From: SCUD01 sp036824505 | GTDB lineage: Bacteria > Pseudomonadota > Gammaproteobacteria > Steroidobacterales > Steroidobacteraceae | DNA: 64,000 nucleotides | Assembly (NCBI GenBank): GCA_036824505.1 | Contig: DAITAA010000013.1 | Span: 15,596 to 79,595, forward strand | Direction of reading: 5' to 3' | Made by a program: the position numbers and the translations under genes | Shown: piece after piece, positions 24,597 through 31,463 of the stretch | Numbering within the stretch: the stretch's first letter is position 1 | Layout of the letters: every line of letters starts with the position of its first letter | The notes under the pieces: generated by a model | Seen by the model: only the letters and a program-made list of their open reading frames with translations | Told to the model about the DNA's origin: nothing | The model's database searches: none

Positions 24597-24602
24597 ACCA
24601 TA
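24597..24602 (-). promoter_or_regulatory. -10-like TATGGT 6 nt before the YjdF-like start
   Basis: TATGGT on the minus strand ends 6 bases before ATG 24590 and overlaps the start codon of the divergent homospermidine synthase gene. No Shine-Dalgarno sequence is present. If it is real, the two genes have interlocked promoters. Confidence 0.3.
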
Positions 24603-26020
24603 TGACCAAGTACACAGCCCATACCCATTTCCCCGGCCACCTGATTTTCATCGGATTCGGCAGCATTGGCCAGGGTGTCCTGCCCCTTATCATGCGCCAT
24701 GTCGAGGGCCTGACGGCTGATCGCATCACGATCGTTACGGCGGATGACGCCGGCCGCCAGGAAGCCGAGGAATTCGGCATCCGCTTCGTGAATCACCCGC
24801 TGACCCGCGAGAATTTCCGTCACGTGCTCGACCCGCTGGTCGGGCGCGGCGATTTCGTGCTGAATCTTTCGGTTGATGTGTCCAGCATCGCGCTGATCAA
24901 GCTTTGCCATGAGAAAGGCGCGCTCTATCTGGATACCTGCATCGAGCCCTGGCCCGGCGGCTATACCGACCCCAATATCCCGGCCAGCCGGCGCACCAAT
25001 TACGCGCTGCGCGAGGAAGTGCTCGAGGTGCGCAAGACCCACGCGAACGGGCCGACGGCCGTCCTCACACACGGCGCCAACCCGGGTCTCGTGTCGCATT
25101 TCGTCAAGCAGGCGCTCGTCGACATCGCGGCGGACACCGGGCACGACGCGCCCGAACCCACGACGCGCGAGGAGTGGGGCAAGCTTGCGATGGATCTCGG
25201 GGTCAAGGTCATCCACATAGCGGAGCGCGACACGCAGGTTTCGAGCCGGCCAAAGATGCCGGGCGAATTCGTCAATACCTGGTCCGTGGACGGCTTCGTC
25301 AGCGAAGGCAGCCAGCCGGCGGAGCTCGGCTGGGGCACGCATGAGCGGCACTTTCCCCGCGACGGCCGGCAGCACGACTTCGGTCGCAAGGGTGCGATCT
25401 TCCTGATGCAACCCGGTTGTGCGACGCGGGTGCGCACCTGGACGCCGCTGGCCCAGAATTTCCACGGCTTCCTGATCACGCACGGCGAGTCGATCTCGAT
25501 TTCCGACTACCTGACGCAGCGTCAGAACGACCGCGTGATTTACCGGCCGACGGTCCATTACGCCTATCACCCCTCCGACAACGCAGTCCTGTCAGTCCAT
25601 GAATTCTGCGGCCGCAACTACCAGCTGCAGGAACACAAGCGGATCATGATGAGCGAGATAACGGCCGGCATCGACGAACTGGGTGTGCTGCTTGCCGGGC
25701 ACGCAAAGAACGCTTACTGGTACGGCTCCCAGTTGTCCATCGAAGAGGCACGTGCGCTCGCGCCGTTCAACAGCGCAACTTCATTGCAGGTCACCGTCGC
25801 CGCGCTGTCCGGCATGATCTGGGCGATCGAAAATCCGGCCAAGGGCATCGTCGAACCGGACGAAATGGATTTCCGCCGAAATCTCGAGATCTGCATGCCA
25901 TATCTGGGACCGGTGGTCGGCAAGTACACGGACTGGACGCCGCTGTTCGATCGTGGCCGGCTGTTTCCGGAAGACCTGGACGAAGGCGATCCCTGGCAGT
26001 TCAAGAACATCAGAGTATGA
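24602..26020 (+). CDS. hss: Homospermidine synthase
   Basis: This 472-residue enzyme of the saccharopine dehydrogenase-like fold condenses two putrescines (or putrescine and spermidine) to sym-homospermidine using NAD. It shows an N-terminal Rossmann motif (IFIGFGSIGQGVLPL), the DTCIEPWPGGYTD block, LTHGANPGLVSHFVKQAL, and the conserved ENPAKGIVEPDEMD and LGPVVGKYTDWTPL C-terminal blocks. ATG 24602 matches the family N-terminus; an in-frame start at 24575 would overlap the divergent gene. Its TGA stop lies inside the left arm of a 28-bp palindrome shared with the convergent Gre-factor gene. Confidence 0.95.
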   Translation: MTKYTAHTHFPGHLIFIGFGSIGQGVLPLIMRHVEGLTADRITIVTADDAGRQEAEEFGIRFVNHPLTRENFRHVLDPLVGRGDFVLNLSVDVSSIALIKLCHEKGALYLDTCIEPWPGGYTDPNIPASRRTNYALREEVLEVRKTHANGPTAVLTHGANPGLVSHFVKQALVDIAADTGHDAPEPTTREEWGKLAMDLGVKVIHIAERDTQVSSRPKMPGEFVNTWSVDGFVSEGSQPAELGWGTHERHFPRDGRQHDFGRKGAIFLMQPGCATRVRTWTPLAQNFHGFLITHGESISISDYLTQRQNDRVIYRPTVHYAYHPSDNAVLSVHEFCGRNYQLQEHKRIMMSEITAGIDELGVLLAGHAKNAYWYGSQLSIEEARALAPFNSATSLQVTVAALSGMIWAIENPAKGIVEPDEMDFRRNLEICMPYLGPVVGKYTDWTPLFDRGRLFPEDLDEGDPWQFKNIRV

Positions 26021-26071
26021 GGGGACAGTCCCCTTTTCCTAGGAGGAAAAGGGGACTGTCCCCTCATACTC
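26013..26071. repeat. Perfect 28-bp inverted repeat (REP-like) between convergent genes
   Basis: Left arm 26013-26040 and right arm 26044-26071 are exact reverse complements, separated by only AGG. Each arm contains the nested palindrome GGGGACAGTCCCC and a CTTTTCC/GGAAAAG part. The homospermidine synthase stop (TGA 26018-26020) and the Gre-factor stop (TAG, 26039-26041) both lie in it, and it encodes the last ten residues of the Gre factor (EYEGTVPFSS). I recall similar GGGGAC..GTCCCC palindromes as widespread repeats in proteobacteria. It could also act as a two-way transcription stop. Confidence 0.8.
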
Positions 26072-26557
26072 GATCGCCTCGACTGTCACCGTGATTGCGC
26101 CGGTCGGGAGTTCGATCTCGAACTGGTCGCCGACGCGCTTGCCGAGCAGCGCGCTGCCGAGCGGCGAATCCATGCTGATGTAGCCGGCGCCCTGGTCGAA
26201 TTCGTCGGGCCCCACGATCCGGTGCCGGCGCCGTTCGCCCGCATCATCGACAATGGTTGCCCAGGCGCCGAAAAAAACGCGGGTGGGGTCGGCGGGCGGG
26301 TGTGAAACGATCACCATGTGGTCGAGGCGGCCGCGCAGGAAACGCACGCGCCGGTCGATTTCACGTAGCCGGCGTTTCCCATAAATGTAGTCAGCGTTCT
26401 CGGACCGGTCGCCCTGGGCGGCGGCCTCGGCGACCGCTTGCGTCACGGCGGGCCGCTCGACGCGCCAGAGCTGGTCGAGTTCGGCCCGCAGCCGCCGGGC
26501 GCCTTCGGGCGTGACGTATTTCGAGCCGCTGGGGGATGGTGGCCGGGCGTTCGCCAT
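26039..26557 (-). CDS. greB: Transcription elongation factor GreB/GreA family
   Basis: The 172-residue protein has the Gre coiled-coil N-terminal domain with the acidic tip region (AAAQGDRSENADYIYGKRRLREID), which enters the RNA polymerase secondary channel to rescue backtracked complexes. The FKBP-like C-terminal domain (IVGPDEFDQGAGYISMDSPLG...LPTGAITVTV) follows. The YIYGKRRLREIDRR form is GreB-like. ATG 26557 gives the usual start; the frame runs open to 26686. The natural C-terminus seems to end near VEAIEY, and the extra EGTVPFSS comes from the palindromic repeat. Confidence 0.9.
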   Translation of the reverse strand: MANARPPSPSGSKYVTPEGARRLRAELDQLWRVERPAVTQAVAEAAAQGDRSENADYIYGKRRLREIDRRVRFLRGRLDHMVIVSHPPADPTRVFFGAWATIVDDAGERRRHRIVGPDEFDQGAGYISMDSPLGSALLGKRVGDQFEIELPTGAITVTVEAIEYEGTVPFSS

Positions 26558-26726
26558 TTCAAGCCAACTGTGGTTCAACTGACTGAATATTAGAGGTTTT
26601 CCAGCGGATCTCGCCAGCCCGCGTCCGGCGCCGCTGTGGTCGCCGCAGTCACGGCGGGGCGGGGTCATCCGCGGGGACTGTGGCATGGTTCACGCACGCC
26701 GGTGGACGGCCGGGCTAACCTTTCAC

Positions 26727-26820
26727 CCAGCAGTCTCTCCTTCAGTATCCCCTAGCGGACTTCCTTCCCTTCACCGAAAGTCCGCACTTCAGCCCCGGGC
26801 CAAAACCCGGGGCTTTTTTT
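26727..26820 (+). ncRNA. Candidate C-rich-loop small RNA
   Basis: A perfect 8-bp stem (GCGGACTT 26755-26762 with AAGTCCGC 26778-26785) exposes a 15-base pyrimidine-rich loop, CCTTCCCTTCACCGA. It is followed by a textbook terminator. No plus-strand coding gene lies upstream. The loop could pair with purine-rich ribosome-binding sites, as do the C-rich loops of sX13-like and similar riboregulators. The 5' end is a guess from a weak TAACCT -10-like box at 26717-26722; a start near 26757 or further upstream is possible. No family is assigned. Confidence 0.45.
26791..26820 (+). terminator. Strong Rho-independent terminator without an upstream gene
   Basis: The stem AGCCCCGGG (26791-26799) pairs with CCCGGGGCT (26806-26814) around loop CCAAAA, and seven Ts follow (26814-26820). 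The T-run exists only on the plus strand, so it ends a rightward transcript. The only rightward candidate is the short RNA starting within the preceding gap. Confidence 0.88.
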
Positions 26821-26890
26821 GGCCCCGTCACCTGCGGCTTGCCGCAGTGCAACCGGGGTTTGTTGGCCCTGAAGCGGTTACCCTGCGCGA

Positions 26891-27523
26891 ATGGCAGGCG
26901 TATTGATTGCGGCAGCGGGGATATCCGGCCTGCTGACATTGCTGGCCGATCGGCACGAACGGCACCACAGGGCTTTCTACTTCCTCAAGCCGCTGACGAC
27001 GATCTTCATATTGGGCGGCGCGGCCGCGGCGCATCCGGTCGATGTCACCTATCAGCAATGGATACTGCTGGCACTGACGCTTTCGCTGGTCGGCGACATC
27101 GCATTGATGTTCGAGGGAGGCCGCTGGTTCCTCTGTGGCCTCGGCAGCTTTTTGCTGGCGCATCTCGCATTTGTGGCTGCTTTCCTGTCAGGACTCCAAT
27201 CGCCTGGGCCGCCCATCTGGAGCTATGGCGTTCTGCTGTGGGCGTTCGCGATGTTCTCCGTCTTGTGGCCCAGGGCAGGCAGACTGAAAATCCCGGTGCT
27301 CGTCTACGGGCTGACACTCGCGGTGATGGTCCTGGCTGCGGCAGCGAGAAACGCGGCGAAGGCTGACGAGGCGTCATTGCTGATCCTGTGTGGCGCATTG
27401 TTGTTCATGGCGTCTGATTCGTTGCTCGCCTATCGGCGGTTTGTGCGCCCCTACCCGGGCGCGCAGCCCCTCATCCTCTCGACCTACTGGATCGGCATCG
27501 GCCTCATCGCCTGCTCGATTTGA
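26891..27523 (+). CDS. YhhN family membrane protein (lysoplasmalogenase-like)
   Basis: This 210-residue integral membrane protein has about eight helices. The family signatures are LSLVGDIALM (near residue 65) and LLFMASDSLLAYRRF (near 173). Eukaryotic TMEM86 relatives hydrolyse lysoplasmalogen; the bacterial activity is less certain. TACCCT lies exactly 6 bases before ATG 26891 and there is no Shine-Dalgarno sequence, so the message may be leaderless. Confidence 0.88.
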   Translation: MAGVLIAAAGISGLLTLLADRHERHHRAFYFLKPLTTIFILGGAAAAHPVDVTYQQWILLALTLSLVGDIALMFEGGRWFLCGLGSFLLAHLAFVAAFLSGLQSPGPPIWSYGVLLWAFAMFSVLWPRAGRLKIPVLVYGLTLAVMVLAAAARNAAKADEASLLILCGALLFMASDSLLAYRRFVRPYPGAQPLILSTYWIGIGLIACSI

Positions 27524-27594
27524 GGACTGGGTGCGGAGGAATAGGCCGCCAGGAATGATTTGCAAGCCGCTGGCCGCGGACGGCGCTTTGTGTG

Positions 27595-27600
27595 GATAAT
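27595..27600 (+). promoter_or_regulatory. -10-like GATAAT 8 nt before the third L,D-transpeptidase
   Basis: GATAAT (5 of 6) is preceded by TGTG, giving a partial extended -10. It lies 8 bases before ATG 27609 with no Shine-Dalgarno between. It would give a leader of about two bases. Confidence 0.35.
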
Positions 27601-27608
27601 GCGCGGCC

Positions 27609-28811
27609 ATGAGCCATCCGATCCCGCGCCTGGCGCTGATCATTGTGCCCGCGACGCTGCTTGCACTCGCGGCGTGCACGCCATTTGAATCCCTGTGGCA
27701 CAAGCCGACAAAGTCGACCGAGAAACCGGCGGCAATCGCGCCGAAGCCGGAATTGCCGCTCGCCACTGCGACACACCGGTTCATCGTCGCGCCAGACCAG
27801 GACGTGGTCGGCCATCTGCAGGTCACCATCGCTCGTCATGAAGACACGCTCGCGGATATCGCCCGGCGCTTCAATGTTGGCTACGAGGAGATCATCCGTG
27901 CCAACCCCGGCGTGGATCCCTGGCTGCCCGGCGAGGGAACACCGGTCGTACTGCCGACCGAATTCGTCCTGCCCGACGCGCCGCGCGAAGGCCTGGTGCT
28001 GAATCTCGCGGCGATGCGGCTCTACTATTATCCGAAGCGCGAAAAAGATGCACCGATCGAGGTGATCACGCATCCGATCGGCATCGGCAAGGTCGGCTGG
28101 GTAACGCCCGAGGGCAGCACGAAAGTCGTCGCTCGCATCAAGGATCCCGTCTGGATACCGCCGGTGTCCGTGCGTCAGGAACACGCCAAGGATGGCGACA
28201 TCCTGCCGGACAAGGTGCCGCCGGGTCCGGACAATCCGCTCGGGCGCCACATGTTCCGGCTCGGATGGCCGAGCTACCTGGTTCACGGCACGAACAAGCC
28301 GCCCGGCGTCGGCATGCGCTCGAGCCATGGCTGCATCCGGCTGTACCCGGAAGACATCGAGGCACTCTACGACTCGATGCCGATCGGCACGCGGGTCACG
28401 GTCGTCAACCAGCCGTATCTGCTCGGCTGGCGCGGCGACCAGCTGCTGACGCAGGCATTCGAGCCGCACGAAGACGACAAGCGCGACTGGACCGACGTGC
28501 CGAAGGCACTACGCAAGAATACCGTCAAGCCGCGCGCGACTTTGTGGAAGCGGGTCGCGGCCCACGCGAATGCGATTGACTGGGAGGCGATCCGTCAGGC
28601 GGCAGCCAGGCCGCGTGGCATCGCGCTGCCGGTTGGTCCGGGACCGGCAGCGAATCTCGAAGCGCTGCTGGCGAAAGCCCCGCGCGTGCGCAATGCCTTG
28701 CCGCAGGGCGCCAGCTGGGACGGGGTCGAGGATCAGTACGCCGGCGAGCCCGAATTCAAGAAGCCGCCGATCAGCGGCGCAGGCGACACGGCGGCAACCG
28801 CCGGCCGTTGA
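27609..28811 (+). CDS. L,D-transpeptidase (ErfK/YbiS/YcfS/YnhG family) with LysM-like region
   Basis: This 400-residue lipoprotein has the lipobox LAAC at C23, so it is anchored in a membrane facing the periplasm. A LysM-like peptidoglycan-binding segment spans about 65-115 (HEDTLADIARRFNVGYEEII). The YkuD domain has H226 (HGTN) and SHGC (S239-C242). It would make 3-3 peptidoglycan links or attach lipoprotein to murein. The C-terminal 120 residues are family-typical but have no named domain. It converges on the EamA gene; their stop codons touch at 28811/28812. Confidence 0.94.
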   Translation: MSHPIPRLALIIVPATLLALAACTPFESLWHKPTKSTEKPAAIAPKPELPLATATHRFIVAPDQDVVGHLQVTIARHEDTLADIARRFNVGYEEIIRANPGVDPWLPGEGTPVVLPTEFVLPDAPREGLVLNLAAMRLYYYPKREKDAPIEVITHPIGIGKVGWVTPEGSTKVVARIKDPVWIPPVSVRQEHAKDGDILPDKVPPGPDNPLGRHMFRLGWPSYLVHGTNKPPGVGMRSSHGCIRLYPEDIEALYDSMPIGTRVTVVNQPYLLGWRGDQLLTQAFEPHEDDKRDWTDVPKALRKNTVKPRATLWKRVAAHANAIDWEAIRQAAARPRGIALPVGPGPAANLEALLAKAPRVRNALPQGASWDGVEDQYAGEPEFKKPPISGAGDTAATAGR

Positions 28812-29738
28812 TCAGGGCCTCACTGGACGCCCTGCCAGCGCACAGGTCATCGAACCCGCGACCACGCCGAACGCGCCGACGATGCTCCACGCATTGAGGC
28901 CTTCCGGCGCGGTCAACTGCCAGCCGGCCCGGTCGATCAGCCACATGGAAGCAATCGTAAACAGCGGCGCCGTCGTCAGCACTGCGCTGACGCGGGAAAC
29001 ATCCCAGTAATGCAGCGCTTCGCCGAAAGCGCCGTAGGCGATCAATGTATTGGCACAGCAGAAGGCGAGCATCGAAAGCTGCAGCCCATCGAGGTCCCGC
29101 ACCGCCATCGGCGCGGCGGTCGGCAGCAGCGCAATGGTTGCGCCGAGATACAGCATCCAGAGCACCTGACGCGAAGTGAAGCTGGCGAGCAGATACTTCT
29201 GCGCGAGCCCGTAGATTGCCCAGGCGGCCGCCGCGACGATCATCAGCGCCACGCCCAGCCCCAGTCCAACGGTGGGCTGGGCCAGCTCCGGCAGGCGGCG
29301 GTTGAAGAACAACAGCATGCCGATGAAAAGAACGGCGAATCCGAGCCACTGGCGTCGCGCAAAACGCTCGTGGAACACGAATACGCCTCCCATCAGCAGC
29401 AGTAGCGGCGCGACCTGGATGACGACCTGCGCGATCGAAGGCGTCGTGTGGTCGAGCGCGATCAGGTAGAAGACATAATTGATGAGCAGCGAGACGAGCG
29501 CGACGCCGAGAGCCTGCCAGGCGCTGCGCCCGGTGCCGCGCAGGCGCGGCAGCTGGCCGCGCCAGGCGAGAAATATTCCGAGACCGACCATGGACACTGC
29601 GAAGCGCCACCAGGTGATCGTATATACGTCCATGCCCGTCAATGCGACCTTGAGGGAAATCGGCAGAAAGCCCCACAGCACCGCCGTAGTCAGGGACATT
29701 GTGAAGCCGAGCCGCCAGCGGCCGATGTCGGTTGTCAT
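28812..29738 (-). CDS. EamA/DMT superfamily transporter
   Basis: This 308-residue inner-membrane protein has about ten helices arranged as two EamA repeats (first from residue 12, second from about 160 with AWAIYGLAQKYLLASF). It probably exports or imports a small metabolite; the substrate is unknown. ATG 29738 begins just before the first helix (TTAVLWGFLPISLKVAL); the longer frame to 29918 would overlap the divergent sheath gene. Confidence 0.9.
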   Translation of the reverse strand: MTTDIGRWRLGFTMSLTTAVLWGFLPISLKVALTGMDVYTITWWRFAVSMVGLGIFLAWRGQLPRLRGTGRSAWQALGVALVSLLINYVFYLIALDHTTPSIAQVVIQVAPLLLLMGGVFVFHERFARRQWLGFAVLFIGMLLFFNRRLPELAQPTVGLGLGVALMIVAAAAWAIYGLAQKYLLASFTSRQVLWMLYLGATIALLPTAAPMAVRDLDGLQLSMLAFCCANTLIAYGAFGEALHYWDVSRVSAVLTTAPLFTIASMWLIDRAGWQLTAPEGLNAWSIVGAFGVVAGSMTCALAGRPVRP

Positions 29739-29839
29739 CCGGATTCGTGATTGTCGATGAGGGAAGTTTGGCAGCATAAACCAGCCGGGCCCGCGTGGTT
29801 GCGCTGTGATAACCTTTTGAAAACTCGGGGGAGTAACCG

Positions 29840-31462
29840 GTGGCACAGCGACTGACCGGTATTCAGGTTTACGAAGACGCCGGTTCCGAACAGGCCATCG
29901 CAGAGGCGCCGACCGCAATCACGGCGTTCGTGGGCCGCTGCCTGCGCGGTCCGGTCAATCGACCCGTACTGCTCGCGGGCTTCGCGGAATTCCAGCGTGT
30001 ATTCGGCGGCCTCTGGCAACCCAGCATGCTTTCCTACGCCGTCGAACAGTACTTCGAAAACGGCGGCCGTGTTGCCTACGTCGTCCGGGTCGCAAACGGA
30101 GCGCGCTGTTGTACGCTCACAATGCCGGCGGGCGAGGGCGCGCTGGTGCTGCAGGCGCTGTCACCGGGTACGCGCGAATTCCTGCGTGCAGCGGTCGACT
30201 ACGACGGCATCGGCGACAACGAAGATGACCGGTTTAATCTCGTGTTGCAGCGCGTCCGGACGCCGGGCTCCGAGCATATCGAAGACCAGGAAATCTACCG
30301 CCGACTGTCCGTACGGCCCGATGCTGCGCGCGATGTCACGAGCACGCTTGCCGAATCCCAGCTTGCGAGAGTCCTGGGCCCGGTGCCGCCGCAACGCCCG
30401 GACCCGACGCCACGCAGCAACCCGCGAGGCATTGCCGGTTACGTCATGTCGAGTCCGGACGGGGATGATGGCGGCACCCTGACCGACTACGATCTGATCG
30501 GTTCGGCAGCGCGCGGCACGGGCCTGTTCGCGCTCGACGGCATCGAGATATTCAATTTCCTCTGCATTCCACCGCTCGCGCGCGACACCGACGTCGGAGC
30601 GAGCACGTTGCTGGTCGCCAATCGATACTGCCGCGAGCGGCGGGCGCTGCTTTTCGTCGACCCGCCGGTCGCCTGGGATTCAGCTGGCCGCGCGCTGGCG
30701 GAAATGCGCAATTGGCCGCTGCCCAGCGACACGGCTTGCATGTACTTTCCGAGGCTGCTGGCTTACGACAAGCTGCGCGGCCGCTTCGAGGCTTTCGCGA
30801 CCTGCGGCGCAGTCGCCGGAACCATGTCGCGGGCGGCGGATATCGCACCGGTCTGGTCCGCGACGAGCAGCGAGGCCGCCTCGCTGCGCCCGGGTCTGCG
30901 GCCGATCTGCGCGGTCGACGACAACTATCGCGCGCGGCTGCTCAGTTGTGGCGTCAATACGGTGCAGACGGTCAGGCGGCCTGGCCGCGATGTACCAAAC
31001 GCCTGCACGATGGCCGGCCCGGGCGCCGGAGCGGCGGACTGGCGCATGCTGTCGGCGCGCCGACTGGCATTCATGATCATCAACAGCATCGAAAGCGGCA
31101 CGCGCTGGATGCTGTTCGAGCCGAATGAACCGGCGACCTGGCGGCGTGCGGCGGCGCAGGTCCGGGCTTTTCTGGGTTCACTCGAAGAGCGCGGCGCATT
31201 TGCGCATCGCGAGCCGGGCGATCGCTGGTTTGTGTTGTGCGACGAGCGTGTCAACCGCGAACAGCATCGCCAACGCGGCATCGCCAACCTGCTGTATGGT
31301 TTTGCGGCAGCCCGATCGGGCGAATTCCACGCCTACATGGTCAGTCATCGCGCCGGGGGCAGCCGCACGCAGCCCGTGAGCCCTAATCTGACCGGCCTGC
31401 CGGACACCGGCATCACCCAGGCGCTCGAGGGGCTCGAACTGCCGCCCGACCGGCAATTCTGA
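29840..31462 (+). CDS. Contractile phage-tail sheath-like protein (solitary)
   Basis: The 540-residue protein resembles tail sheath proteins of contractile phages and related injection systems. The N-terminus has the typical IAEAPTAITAFVGRCLRGPVNRPVLLAGFAEFQRVFGG block. The middle (ALDGIEIFNFLCIPP...RRALLFVDPP) is the subtilisin-like sheath domain. The C-terminal domain carries ARRLAFMIINSIESGTRWMLFEPNEPATWRRA and WFVLCDERVN (quoted in part). The GTG start has GGGGGAG 6 bases upstream. No tube, baseplate, spike, ATPase or lysis genes occur anywhere in the 64 kb, and the flanking genes are metabolic. Its function without partners is unclear: relic, domesticated gene, or part of a scattered system. 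Confidence 0.85.
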   Translation: MAQRLTGIQVYEDAGSEQAIAEAPTAITAFVGRCLRGPVNRPVLLAGFAEFQRVFGGLWQPSMLSYAVEQYFENGGRVAYVVRVANGARCCTLTMPAGEGALVLQALSPGTREFLRAAVDYDGIGDNEDDRFNLVLQRVRTPGSEHIEDQEIYRRLSVRPDAARDVTSTLAESQLARVLGPVPPQRPDPTPRSNPRGIAGYVMSSPDGDDGGTLTDYDLIGSAARGTGLFALDGIEIFNFLCIPPLARDTDVGASTLLVANRYCRERRALLFVDPPVAWDSAGRALAEMRNWPLPSDTACMYFPRLLAYDKLRGRFEAFATCGAVAGTMSRAADIAPVWSATSSEAASLRPGLRPICAVDDNYRARLLSCGVNTVQTVRRPGRDVPNACTMAGPGAGAADWRMLSARRLAFMIINSIESGTRWMLFEPNEPATWRRAAAQVRAFLGSLEERGAFAHREPGDRWFVLCDERVNREQHRQRGIANLLYGFAAARSGEFHAYMVSHRAGGSRTQPVSPNLTGLPDTGITQALEGLELPPDRQF

Positions 31463-31463
31463 T

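Larger units (their letters stand above)
26558..26890. other. 333-base intergenic region holding a candidate sRNA
   Basis: This gap separates the divergent Gre-factor (-) and YhhN (+) genes. It holds a C-rich stem-loop and a strong plus-strand intrinsic terminator with no coding gene ahead of it, described separately. The left part should carry the Gre-factor promoter, but no clear -35/-10 pair was found. A GGTT...AACC long-range stem near 26688-26720 is possible. Confidence 0.5.

Noticed and set aside
26690..26820. tRNA or tmRNA before the orphan terminator
   Set aside because: No cloverleaf, no GGTTCGAATCC T-arm and no CCA end could be found.
29840..31462. Prophage around the sheath gene
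   Set aside because: No integrase, attachment-site repeat, tRNA, capsid, terminase or lysis gene is seen nearby, and flanking genes are chromosomal metabolic genes.
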